Positions 1 to 8,422 of a stretch of 55,253 nt of DNA are shown here, piece by piece (the stretch's first letter is position 1; each line of letters opens with the position of its first letter). Under the pieces are notes generated by a model. It was not told the DNA's origin, did not search any database, and saw only the letters and a program-made list of their open reading frames with translations. Where the stretch lies: contig JAQVRQ010000006.1 of the NCBI GenBank assembly GCA_028700975.1, forward strand, positions 1 to 55,253. The letters run 5' to 3'. The translations under genes and the position numbers were made by a program. The stretch comes from Bacteroidales bacterium. Its GTDB lineage: Bacteria > Bacteroidota > Bacteroidia > Bacteroidales > UBA932.

Positions 1-1
1 G

Positions 2-22
2 ACAAAGATCTTGACACAATGA
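2..22 (+). CDS. possible 3' end of an upstream gene (partial)
   Basis: Reading frame 2 is open from the window edge to a TGA at 20-22 that overlaps the pyrC ATG in an ATGA arrangement, a common form of translational coupling. Only six codons are visible, so no product can be named. In other Bacteroidota a polyprenol-phosphate mannosyltransferase gene often lies here, but nothing in these bases tests that. Confidence 0.3.
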   Translation, partial: TKILTQ

Positions 23-1359
23 AAACACTAATCAAAAATTGTACAATTATAAACGAAGGTCAAAAGTTCAAAGGTTCTTTGTTAATTGATGGAGAATATA
101 TTTCAGATATATTTTATACAAACCAGGTACTACCTAAAGCAGACATTCAGATAGATGCAGAAGGGCTTATAATGTTGCCTGGCATAATTGACGATCAAGT
201 ACATTTCCGCGAACCTGGGAACACTAACAAAGCAGACATATCATCTGAAAGTGCTGCTGCACTGTTAGGTGGAGTTACTTCATTTATGGAGATGCCAAAT
301 ACGAATCCCCCTGCAACTACTATCAAGCTTCTTGAAGAAAAATATTCAAAAGCTTCTAATTATTCTTTCGCAAATTACTCGTTTTACCTTGGTGGCACCA
401 ATAATAATTTGGAAGAGATTCTCAAGGCAGATCCGTCAACAGTTTGTGGTTTAAAATTATTTTTAGGTTCATCAACAGGAAATATGCTTGTTGATGATTA
501 TTCATCTCTTGAAAAGATATTTGCTGAATCAAAAATGACTATAGCTGTACATTGCGAAGAAGAGAGTATTATTCGATCTAATTTGGAAAGCGCAAAAGAT
601 ATGTACGGAGATGAAATTCCATTTAGTCTTCACCCAATAATAAGAAGTAAAGAGGCCTGTATTGAGTCTACATCGAAAGCAATTAAACTCGCTCTTAAGC
701 ACAACTCTTCCCTCCATATTTTACATATTTCTACAAAAGAGGAGCTTGAGTTGATAAAGGAAGCTAGTAAAATTAATCCAAAAATCACTGGAGAAGTTTG
801 TGTCCATTATATGATGTTTGATGATTCGATGTATTGTGATTTAGGATCAAAGATGAAATGTAATCCTGCAATTAAGTCTTCATCAGATAGAGAGGCAATT
901 ATTAAAGCTGTTAAAAATGGAGTGGTTAAAGTAGTTGCCACAGATCATGCTCCTCATACTTTAGAAGAGAAATCTAGCAAGTATTTAGATGCCCCATCTG
1001 GATTGCCATTAGTTCAGCATAGTTTCCAGGTTATGTGGGAGCTCCATAAAAAAGGTTACTTTACAATTGAAGATATTGCAGACCGTATGTCACACTCTCC
1101 TGCTATTAGATTTGGAGTTGAAAAAAGAGGCTTTATTAGAAAAGGATACTTTGCAGACTTGATGCTCTTTAATCCAAATGAATCTGTTTTGGTCAATAAA
1201 AGCAACATTCAATATAAATGTGGTTGGTCTCCATTTGAGGGTACTAATTTTTGTTCCGCTATTAAACACACCTTTGTCAATGGTGTGCATTCAGTTTCAG
1301 ACAGCAAGCTTACAGGTTTGCGTGCAGGAAAACGTTTAACTTTCTCATATGAAAAATAG
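19..1359 (+). CDS. pyrC: dihydroorotase, class I type
   Basis: This enzyme cyclises N-carbamoyl-aspartate to dihydroorotate, the third step of pyrimidine synthesis, in the cytoplasm. The 446-residue protein is full length for the family. It has the amidohydrolase landmarks DDQVHFREPG (58-67), GLKLFLGSSTGN (144-155, with Lys146 the likely carboxylated metal bridge), HCE (178-180), HILHIS (233-238) and ATDHAPH (307-313, with Asp309 catalytic). The usual HxH metal motif reads Q60-V-H62. From memory the same Gln occurs in the Porphyromonas gingivalis homologue, so it looks like a lineage trait and not a defect. The stop overlaps the next gene's ATG by 11 bases, suggesting coupling with the transporter downstream. 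Confidence 0.95.
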   Translation: MKTLIKNCTIINEGQKFKGSLLIDGEYISDIFYTNQVLPKADIQIDAEGLIMLPGIIDDQVHFREPGNTNKADISSESAAALLGGVTSFMEMPNTNPPATTIKLLEEKYSKASNYSFANYSFYLGGTNNNLEEILKADPSTVCGLKLFLGSSTGNMLVDDYSSLEKIFAESKMTIAVHCEEESIIRSNLESAKDMYGDEIPFSLHPIIRSKEACIESTSKAIKLALKHNSSLHILHISTKEELELIKEASKINPKITGEVCVHYMMFDDSMYCDLGSKMKCNPAIKSSSDREAIIKAVKNGVVKVVATDHAPHTLEEKSSKYLDAPSGLPLVQHSFQVMWELHKKGYFTIEDIADRMSHSPAIRFGVEKRGFIRKGYFADLMLFNPNESVLVNKSNIQYKCGWSPFEGTNFCSAIKHTFVNGVHSVSDSKLTGLRAGKRLTFSYEK

Positions 1360-2269
1360 ATCTGATGGACTAATTGTCTATCTCTCAATAATTGCAGCTG
1401 TAATTTTTTGGGGCTTTTCGTTTATTTGGACTAATTCACTGTTGAAACAAGGTTTCCCCCCAATGGCTATACTTTTGTTTAGGATGACTCTTGCGTCTAT
1501 CTTTCTGATAATATTATCATTAAGCGCGAAAAAAATTCAAAAAGTAAAAAGAAAAGATTTTAAATGGTTTCTCCTTCTAGTTTTCCTTGAGCCATTTTTG
1601 TATTTTATTGGAGAAACATTGGGACTTAAGGCTGTTAATTCTCCTACACTTAGCTCTATAATTATTGCAACAATTCCCATTTTTGCCCTTATACCAGGTG
1701 TTCTAATTTTCAAAGAAAAGATAACAATGATAAATATTATCGGTGTTTTTATAACATTACCAGGTATTCTTTTAGTAGTTTTTGACGGAGATAAAATTTC
1801 AGCAGATCACTTATGGGGACTTGGTTTTCTTTTTATGGGAGTTTTTGCTGCAGTAGGATATTCAATCCTTGTAAAAAAACTGGCAGATACATATAATAGC
1901 TATACTATAGCAACTTATCAGCATATTCTTGCTGCTCTATATTTTCTTCCATTATTCCTTTACTTTGACTCTAAAGGATTTACTTTTTCAATGATTACTT
2001 TGGACATAATAAAACCCCTAATATTTCTGTCTGGGCTTTGCTCTTGCGCAGCATTTATTCTTTTTATTAATTCAATAAAAGCTCTTGGAGTTGCTCGATC
2101 AAATATATTTACATCTCTAGTTCCTGCAATTTCTGCTTTTGGTGCATATATAGCTGGTCAAGAGGGATTAGGGACATACAAAATTGCAGGGATAGCCATT
2201 GTTGTTACTGGTGTAATAATAGCTCAGCGAGAAAAAAAGAACAAGGTTAAGACTTGTTATTCTTCATAG
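1349..2269 (+). CDS. EamA/DMT-family transporter
   Basis: This is an inner-membrane protein of 306 residues with about ten hydrophobic segments arranged as two EamA repeats, the pattern of the drug/metabolite transporter superfamily. The first segment (about 10-30, containing FWGFSFIWTN) carries the typical WGxxF signature, and the second half restarts near GLGFLFMGVFAAVGYS. The substrate cannot be deduced. The gene begins inside the end of pyrC (11-base overlap), so the two are probably co-transcribed. Its 3' end overlaps the convergent tex gene by 23 bases. I saw no convincing terminator at this junction. Confidence 0.88.
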   Translation: MKNRSDGLIVYLSIIAAVIFWGFSFIWTNSLLKQGFPPMAILLFRMTLASIFLIILSLSAKKIQKVKRKDFKWFLLLVFLEPFLYFIGETLGLKAVNSPTLSSIIIATIPIFALIPGVLIFKEKITMINIIGVFITLPGILLVVFDGDKISADHLWGLGFLFMGVFAAVGYSILVKKLADTYNSYTIATYQHILAALYFLPLFLYFDSKGFTFSMITLDIIKPLIFLSGLCSCAAFILFINSIKALGVARSNIFTSLVPAISAFGAYIAGQEGLGTYKIAGIAIVVTGVIIAQREKKNKVKTCYSS

Positions 2270-4394
2270 ATAGCTGTATTCTAGACCTAATTTTATCGAC
2301 TTCTATTACTTTAACCATTACATGTTGGTGAAGTTTGACAATCTCTTGAGGTGAGGATATAAATCTTTCTGAAAGTTGTGATATGTGAACAAGTCCATCT
2401 TGCTTAATTCCAATATCCACAAAAGCGCCAAAATTAGTTATATTAGTAACTATGCCTGGTAGGATCATTCCAATCTTTAGATCGTCAATAGTGTGCACTT
2501 CCTGTGAAAACTCCATAACCTTGGCAGTACTTCTGGGATCTCTACCTGGCTTGGAAAGTTCATAAACAATATCTTTTAAAGTGGGAATTCCAATATCCTC
2601 AGTTATATAGTCTTCAATTTTTATTGAGTCGCGTACTGAGTTATCACTTATTAACGTAGAGATATCTACCTTTTTATCAGCAGCAATTTTAGTGACTAAA
2701 TCGTATCTTTCAGGATGGACTGCAGTGTTATCCAAAAGATTATCACCATTTTGAATTCTCAAAAATCCTGCGCATTGTTCAAATACCTTACTTCCAAGTC
2801 TTTTTACTTTTAAAAGCTCTATTCTAGATATAAATGGGCCATTTAGAGTTCTATGATCAACAATATTTTGAGCAAGGACTGGTCCAATACCCGAAACATA
2901 ACTTAACAGGTGTTTACTTGCTGTATTTAAATTAATTCCAACTTTGTTTACACAACTTACTACGGTATTATCAAGCATCTCCTTAAGTAAAGTTTGATCT
3001 ACATCGTGCTGATACTGACCGACACCAATTGACTTTGGATCAATTTTAACAAGTTCAGCTAAAGGATCCATAACTCGTCTTCCAATTGAAACTGCTCCAC
3101 GAACAGTAACATCATAATTTGGAAACTCCTCTCTTGCTAATGGGGAGGCTGAATAGACAGAAGCGCCATCTTCACTAACTGAAAATACTTGAATGCCTTT
3201 TGGCATAGGTATCTTTTTGATAAACGATTCTGTCTCTCGACTTGCTGTACCGTCACCTATAGCTATAATATCAATTTTGTATGACTCAACTAAATTTGAT
3301 ATTTTTTTGATTGATTGAATTTTCTCATTTACAGGTGGATGAGGATAAATTGTATCGTTATGTAGAAGCTCCCCCTGCTCACCTAAACAGACAATTTTAC
3401 ATCCAGTTCTAAATCCAGGATCTATTGCTAAAACTCTTTTTTGCCCAGCTGGTGGAGCTAGAAGAAGAGCACTTAGATTATCTCCAAATACTTTTATAGA
3501 ATCAATATCTGCTTTCTCTTTTGCTGCTCTTATAGTTTCGTTTTCAATTGAAGGATGAAGAAGTCTTTTGTAAGAATCTTCAATTGATTTCTCAATCTCA
3601 TTTTGGCAAAGCTTATTTAGAGGCATATTATTTGAAAATATAATTCTTCGAACAAAGTTTAGTGAATACTCCGCGTCTACTTCTAATTTTGTTGTAAGCT
3701 CACCCTCTCTTTCACCTCTTAAAACAGCTAATACTCTATGAGATGGCATATTGGAGATACTACCTGAGAAATTAAAATAATTACTAAATTTACTTTCAAC
3801 ATCGTCAGGTAAATCTTTATGTTTTTTAGAGACTAGTTTAGCATATTTTGAATATTGTTCACGAAGGACCTCTCTTACTTTTATGTTTTCAGACACCCAT
3901 TCTGCTATTATATCTCTAGCTCCTTCAAGTGCTTGTTCAACTGTCTCAATTTCTTTATTAATAAACTCTTTTGCTTCCCCCACTGGGCAGTCTGTTTTGT
4001 GATTATAAATCATTTCCGCAAGAGGCTCAAGTCCTCTCTCTTTAGCAATAGATGCTCTTGTTCTTCTTTTTTGCTTATATGGAAGGTAAATATCTTCCAA
4101 TTTTGGCATATCAACACAGTTATCAATATTCCTAGCTAACTCATCAGTTAGTTTTCCTTGTTCTTCAATTGATGAGAGAATACTTTTTTTTCTTTTTTCT
4201 AATTCTAAAAATCTTGTATGATAATGCTTAATTTGTGTAACTTGAACCTCATCTAATGATCCAGTTCTCTCTTTTCTGTATCTTGATATAAAAGGTATTG
4301 TAGACCCATCATCGAAAAGTTCAATACAATGCTCTACCTGCCATTTGTTGATTGCAAGATCTGATGCAATAAAATCTATATATAATTTATTCAT
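2247..4394 (-). CDS. tex: Tex-family RNA-binding transcription accessory protein
   Basis: Tex is a cytoplasmic nucleic-acid-binding protein linked to transcription and RNA metabolism. In order it shows a Tex N-terminal helical region, a YqgF/RNase H-like core (AIDPGFRTGCK near the middle), helix-hairpin-helix motifs (KVGINLNTAS and SYVSGIGPVLAQNIVDHR) and a C-terminal S1 domain (GIVTNITNFGAFVDIGI). I place the start at 4394 (MNKLYIDFI, 715 residues). The frame stays open to 4478, but the extra 28 residues lie inside the preceding ClC gene and do not resemble Tex. With this start the ATG overlaps the ClC stop by 8 bases, a typical coupled junction. Confidence 0.93.
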   Translation of the reverse strand: MNKLYIDFIASDLAINKWQVEHCIELFDDGSTIPFISRYRKERTGSLDEVQVTQIKHYHTRFLELEKRKKSILSSIEEQGKLTDELARNIDNCVDMPKLEDIYLPYKQKRRTRASIAKERGLEPLAEMIYNHKTDCPVGEAKEFINKEIETVEQALEGARDIIAEWVSENIKVREVLREQYSKYAKLVSKKHKDLPDDVESKFSNYFNFSGSISNMPSHRVLAVLRGEREGELTTKLEVDAEYSLNFVRRIIFSNNMPLNKLCQNEIEKSIEDSYKRLLHPSIENETIRAAKEKADIDSIKVFGDNLSALLLAPPAGQKRVLAIDPGFRTGCKIVCLGEQGELLHNDTIYPHPPVNEKIQSIKKISNLVESYKIDIIAIGDGTASRETESFIKKIPMPKGIQVFSVSEDGASVYSASPLAREEFPNYDVTVRGAVSIGRRVMDPLAELVKIDPKSIGVGQYQHDVDQTLLKEMLDNTVVSCVNKVGINLNTASKHLLSYVSGIGPVLAQNIVDHRTLNGPFISRIELLKVKRLGSKVFEQCAGFLRIQNGDNLLDNTAVHPERYDLVTKIAADKKVDISTLISDNSVRDSIKIEDYITEDIGIPTLKDIVYELSKPGRDPRSTAKVMEFSQEVHTIDDLKIGMILPGIVTNITNFGAFVDIGIKQDGLVHISQLSERFISSPQEIVKLHQHVMVKVIEVDKIRSRIQLSMKNNKS

Positions 4395-6162
4395 GTGATA
4401 CTTTTTGAAGTTGTTCTCTATAAGCCGAAAATATTTTTGATTTTGAAACAAACCCTCTATAAATCCCATTTTTATCAATTACGGGAAGATTCCAAGAAGA
4501 GCTTTTTTCAAATTTTTCCATTACTTTTTCCATCGGGTCCTCTTCTAATACATATACCTCAATAGGTTGCATTAATTCAGATATTTTAGAACAATCATAT
4601 TTACTAGAATCAAACATAATTTGCCTAATGCTGTCAAGTAGTAGTACTCCTCTTAGTTTGCCATTGTCATCAAGAACAGGAAAAAAGTTTCTGTTCGACA
4701 TCCTTACCTGTTCAATAACATCTTTTAAAGTCCCGTTAAAATTCAAGGTTCTGAAATCTGTCTCAACTAATTGGGATGTTTTTAATAGAGTAAGAACTGC
4801 TTGGTCGCTATTATGAGTTAGAAGAGCTCCCTGTTTAGCGATTCTTTTTGTATAAATTGAATATGATTCAAATGTTCTTATTGTTGCAAAAGAAATTGCT
4901 GATGTAATTATAAGTGGCATTAGTAAAATATATCCACCTGTAATTTCAGCGATAAGAAAGATTGCTGTCATAGGAGCTTGCATTACGCCTGCCATTAAAC
5001 CGGCCATACCGACTAAAGCAAAATTAGCTTCAGGAAGTGAATAAATGCCCGTTAAATTAATAACCCTAGCGATAACAAAACCCGAGATACCACCAATAAA
5101 TAGCGTCGGACCAAAGGTACCTCCTACTCCACCTCCTGCATTTGTAAATGACATAGTCCAGACTTTGAAAAATATTATTGCAGTAAAAAATATTGGAATA
5201 AACCAATCATAATCGAACAAGTCTGAAAAGATACTTGGACCAATTGCGCCAATTGTATTATTATTTAGGAGTGCCGTCAATGATTCATAACCTTCACCGA
5301 ACAGTGGCGGAAATAAAAAAATCAACAACCCTAGAGAGAGTGCAGAGATTGCCCATTTTTTATATGTTCCATTAATCGATGAAATTTTATCCTCCATTTT
5401 TAATGTCGTTCTTATAAAATAAAGCGAGATTAAACCACAAGCCACTCCTAAAATAATGTAGAATGGCATATTACTCATAGTAAAGGGAAGAATTGAATTT
5501 GCAAATACTACTTTATCGCCCAAAAAAAGGTAGGATATTGTTGTCGCTGTTACAGCAGACACTAGAAGAGGTAAGATTGATGTCATTGAGATATTAAATA
5601 GCAAAATCTCAAGTGTAAAAAGTATGCCAGCTAAAGGTGCTTTAAAAATCCCGGCAACAGCTCCTGCAGCACCACATCCCAGCAATATTGTCATATGTTT
5701 TCTGGATAGTCCAAGTACTCTAGCTAAATTAGATCCAATCGCTGCACCCGTATAAACTATTGGTGCTTCAGCTCCAACAGAGCCACCAAATCCAATTGTA
5801 AGTGAACTTGCTATAACGGAACTCCAGGTGTTATGGGGTTTTATTTTTGATTCATTTCTTGAGATAGCAGTTAGGACCTTTGTAACACCGTGTCCTATAT
5901 TATCTTTAACAAAATACTTTACAAATAAGAGAGAGAGTAGCATTCCTACACCTGGGTATACAAAGTATAAAATACTCTCTGCCGGTGTATTAAACCACCC
6001 TTTTAACATCCAGGCTACAAAATGTATAGAATGCTTTAGGATGACAGCTGCAACACCACTACCTAAACCAACAATAATTGACATTAGAAATAGCAGTCTA
6101 TTCTCCGGGAGCTGCCTGATTCTACAGAGTAATTCTCCTATAACTTTTTTAAGATTGGCCAT
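4387..6162 (-). CDS. ClC-family chloride channel or Cl-/H+ antiporter with CBS pair
   Basis: This membrane protein of 591 residues moves chloride, or exchanges it for protons. The ClC selectivity motifs are visible: GFGGSVGAEAP, whose Glu is at the gating-glutamate position, and GGVGGTFGPTLFIGG. The hydrophobic core spans about residues 20-430, followed by a cytoplasmic tail with two CBS domains (about 450-585) that in relatives bind adenosine nucleotides and regulate gating. The retained gating Glu is compatible with an exchanger, but sequence alone does not separate channel from antiporter. A terminator lies just upstream (6174-6200), so transcription must start in the short gap between it and the ATG, or read through. 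tex follows with an 8-base overlap. Confidence 0.92.
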   Translation of the reverse strand: MANLKKVIGELLCRIRQLPENRLLFLMSIIVGLGSGVAAVILKHSIHFVAWMLKGWFNTPAESILYFVYPGVGMLLSLLFVKYFVKDNIGHGVTKVLTAISRNESKIKPHNTWSSVIASSLTIGFGGSVGAEAPIVYTGAAIGSNLARVLGLSRKHMTILLGCGAAGAVAGIFKAPLAGILFTLEILLFNISMTSILPLLVSAVTATTISYLFLGDKVVFANSILPFTMSNMPFYIILGVACGLISLYFIRTTLKMEDKISSINGTYKKWAISALSLGLLIFLFPPLFGEGYESLTALLNNNTIGAIGPSIFSDLFDYDWFIPIFFTAIIFFKVWTMSFTNAGGGVGGTFGPTLFIGGISGFVIARVINLTGIYSLPEANFALVGMAGLMAGVMQAPMTAIFLIAEITGGYILLMPLIITSAISFATIRTFESYSIYTKRIAKQGALLTHNSDQAVLTLLKTSQLVETDFRTLNFNGTLKDVIEQVRMSNRNFFPVLDDNGKLRGVLLLDSIRQIMFDSSKYDCSKISELMQPIEVYVLEEDPMEKVMEKFEKSSSWNLPVIDKNGIYRGFVSKSKIFSAYREQLQKVSHE

Positions 6163-6173
6163 GCACGAAAATA

Positions 6174-6200
6174 CGAAAAAAGGCTGAAAAATCAGCCTTT
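6174..6200 (-). terminator. intrinsic terminator after the acidic small-protein gene
   Basis: A 9-bp perfect stem (AAAGGCTGA / TCAGCCTTT, arms 6179-6187 and 6192-6200) with a 4-base loop is followed on the minus strand by a run of T. It sits 26 bases beyond the stop of the gene at 6226-6630 and just before the ClC start. Confidence 0.82.
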
Positions 6201-6225
6201 AAAATATAAATGGATAATGATTTAT

Positions 6226-6630
6226 CTATTCGTCGGAATCCTCAGATTCTTCTGCAAACGAACCAGCAGTGTCATCTTCTGGAAACTCATCAGAATCTGC
6301 TCCATCTACATCAGACGAACCACCCCCAAATAACTCGTCAGCAGCCTCTTCATAATCATCAATTTTGACATCCACTTTTACTAGATAGACTGCATCAGGA
6401 ACCTCTAATGATATTGCATAGAAGAAAGATCCATCAGGTTTATCTACCTTGAATATTTCTCCCATATAATCTGCATATCCTTTTGGATATTTATCTTTAA
6501 GAATTGCAAGTAATTCAGGACTAAGGTTGTTATAACTAACTACTGATCTGCGTTTTGACTGATTTGGCGCTGTCTTATTCACCGATTTGTCTTTAGTTGT
6601 ATTTGTCTTTTTCTCCATAAATGATGTCAA
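6226..6630 (-). CDS. small conserved Bacteroidota protein with acidic tail, function unknown
   Basis: I recognise this as a conserved hypothetical protein of Bacteroidota but know no proven function. It has 134 residues, or 130 if translation starts at the second Met (MEKKTN, 6618), which is equally plausible. A basic, low-complexity N-terminus (Lys/Thr/Asn/Arg-rich, about 1-30) leads to a folded core of about 70 residues containing NNLSPELLAILKDKYPKGY, FKVDKPDGSFFYA and VPDAVYLVKVDVKID. It ends in a very acidic Gly/Asp/Glu/Ser tail (about 98-134). There is no signal peptide or membrane segment. The charged, two-ended layout would suit a nucleic-acid or basic-protein partner, but that is inference. 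It is a single-gene unit closed by a terminator. Confidence 0.85.
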   Translation of the reverse strand: MTSFMEKKTNTTKDKSVNKTAPNQSKRRSVVSYNNLSPELLAILKDKYPKGYADYMGEIFKVDKPDGSFFYAISLEVPDAVYLVKVDVKIDDYEEAADELFGGGSSDVDGADSDEFPEDDTAGSFAEESEDSDE

Positions 6631-6684
6631 GTATTATTCGGGGTGCAATTATAGTGCAAAAAAATAAGTTTTTTACAAGCTTTT

Positions 6685-8421
6685 TTACTTTTTATTGAAA
6701 AAAAATGACTTTTGTTTAATCTTCATCCGTGGATCTTTCTCTACAAATATATTTTTCAATGTTTTAGGATCAATTCCAGTATGAAAAGAAATTGAAGAAC
6801 GAGTCATTGGAGTTGGAGTAAAATCCTGAACCTGTTCTAAGCTAATATTCTTTAGTTGTGGATTTTGCGAAAGAGCTCTCATATCTTCCATTCTACAACC
6901 TGGATGGCTTGATATAAAATAAGGTACAATTTTATACTTTAATCCCTCTCTCTTAACTATTGAATCAAATTCATTTTTTAAGATTGTAAATAGCTTAAAT
7001 GAGGGCTTGCCCATTGCCTTAAGCACGTGTTCTTCTGTATGTTCAGGCGCAATCTTTAACCAACCAGATGTATGATTTTTTATTACCTCTTCAAGATATA
7101 CTTTTCCTGAAGCATCAATGTAGCCATCTTTATTAAGAAAAAGATCATATCTTATTCCACTTCCAATAAAAACCTTTTTAACACCATTAATTTCTCCAAC
7201 TTTTGTATATAAATTTATTAAAGATAAATGAGAAACATCTAAGTTTTTGCAGATATTTGGAAAAATACAACTATCTCTTTTACACGAATAGCATATCTCC
7301 TGCTCACGACCTTTCATTTTGTACATATTAGCGGATGGACCTCCTAAATCTGAAATATATCCTTTAAAATTATCCATTTTTACAATCTGTTCGGCCTCTT
7401 TAAGAATGGATTCTTCTGATCTTGATTGAACAAATTTACCCTGATGAGCAGATATCGTACAGAAGGAACAGGAGCCAAAACAACCTCTATGAGTATTGAT
7501 GGAAAATTTGATCATCTCGTATGCCGGAATAGTTTTACCTACATATCTTGGGTGTGGTTTTCTTGTATATGGCAAGTCATATATTGAATCAATCTCTTCT
7601 CTTGTAAGTTGAGGATATGGTGGAGTAACGTGAACATAGTAATCTCCAGTTGGCTCAATTATATGTTTAGGGTTCCAAGAATTTGATTCCGTTTCAATTA
7701 TTTTAAAATTTTCAGCAAATGCAAGATTATTTTTAAGAGACTCCTCGTGTGAATTTAGAACAATCGGATCTGAATAGAAAGTATTTTTTTTATTTGACAA
7801 ATAGGCAATCTGGTTTGTTCGTCTTATCATTTCTAAACTTTCACCCGAAGAAATTTTAAAGGCTAATTCAAGTATAGGTTTCTCACCCATACCATAAACT
7901 AACCAATCTGCTCCAGAGTCTAGAAGAATTGATGGCAACACTCTGTTTTGCCAATAATCGTAATGGGAGAACCTTCTTAGAGATGCTTCAACACCTCCAA
8001 TTATAATTGGAGTATTTGGATAAATACTTTTAAGAATTTTTGAGTATATAGTTACAGCATAATCTGGTCTTCGCCCTGATTCTCCCCCGGGTGTGTAAGC
8101 ATCGTTGCTTCTTAGCCTTTTATTGGCAGTATAATGATTTATCATTGAATCCATTACTCCTGCATTAACGCCAAAAAAGAGTCGTGGTTCTCCAAGTTTT
8201 TTAAAATCTCTCAGATCATCTCTCCAATTTGGTTGAGGGATAACTGCTACTTTGTATCCGTTATCAAGCAAAACTCTAGCAATTACTGCTGTTCCAAATG
8301 ATGGATGATCAATAAATGCATCTCCAGAGAAGAGGATAACATCTGGCTGCTCCCAACCAAGATATTGCATCTCTTTTCTGGAAGTAGGAATGAAAATTGA
8401 TTTGTTAATAGATAAGTCCAT
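6685..8421 (-). CDS. YgiQ-family radical SAM protein
   Basis: This is a cytoplasmic radical SAM protein of the UPF0313/YgiQ family, whose reaction is unknown to me. The iron-sulphur motif CxxxCxxC is at Cys314, Cys318 and Cys321, in the context THRGCFGSCSFC. The upstream half contains the family's cobalamin-binding-like region with IIGGVEASLRRFSHYDYW and the motif PGGESGRRPDYA. I start it at 8421 (MDLSINKSIF, 578 residues). The open frame reaches 8484, but those 21 residues lie within argS. With this start there is exactly one base between the argS stop and the ATG. The protein lacks the long basic C-terminal extension of E. coli YgiQ (about 740 residues), as do many relatives. Confidence 0.9.
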   Translation of the reverse strand: MDLSINKSIFIPTSRKEMQYLGWEQPDVILFSGDAFIDHPSFGTAVIARVLLDNGYKVAVIPQPNWRDDLRDFKKLGEPRLFFGVNAGVMDSMINHYTANKRLRSNDAYTPGGESGRRPDYAVTIYSKILKSIYPNTPIIIGGVEASLRRFSHYDYWQNRVLPSILLDSGADWLVYGMGEKPILELAFKISSGESLEMIRRTNQIAYLSNKKNTFYSDPIVLNSHEESLKNNLAFAENFKIIETESNSWNPKHIIEPTGDYYVHVTPPYPQLTREEIDSIYDLPYTRKPHPRYVGKTIPAYEMIKFSINTHRGCFGSCSFCTISAHQGKFVQSRSEESILKEAEQIVKMDNFKGYISDLGGPSANMYKMKGREQEICYSCKRDSCIFPNICKNLDVSHLSLINLYTKVGEINGVKKVFIGSGIRYDLFLNKDGYIDASGKVYLEEVIKNHTSGWLKIAPEHTEEHVLKAMGKPSFKLFTILKNEFDSIVKREGLKYKIVPYFISSHPGCRMEDMRALSQNPQLKNISLEQVQDFTPTPMTRSSISFHTGIDPKTLKNIFVEKDPRMKIKQKSFFFNKK

Positions 8422-8422
8422 T

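Noticed and set aside
2239-2266. Weak hairpin at the end of the first EamA gene as a terminator
   Set aside because: The stem is short and bulged and has no following T-run on either strand.
1349-2269. The two EamA transporters (1349-2269 and 27070-27951) as a recent duplication
   Set aside because: They share only superfamily-level features. Sequence and spacing differ throughout.
4395-4478. 28-residue N-terminal extension of Tex
   Set aside because: It lies wholly inside the ClC gene and does not look like Tex. The ATG at 4394 overlaps the ClC stop in a normal coupled junction.
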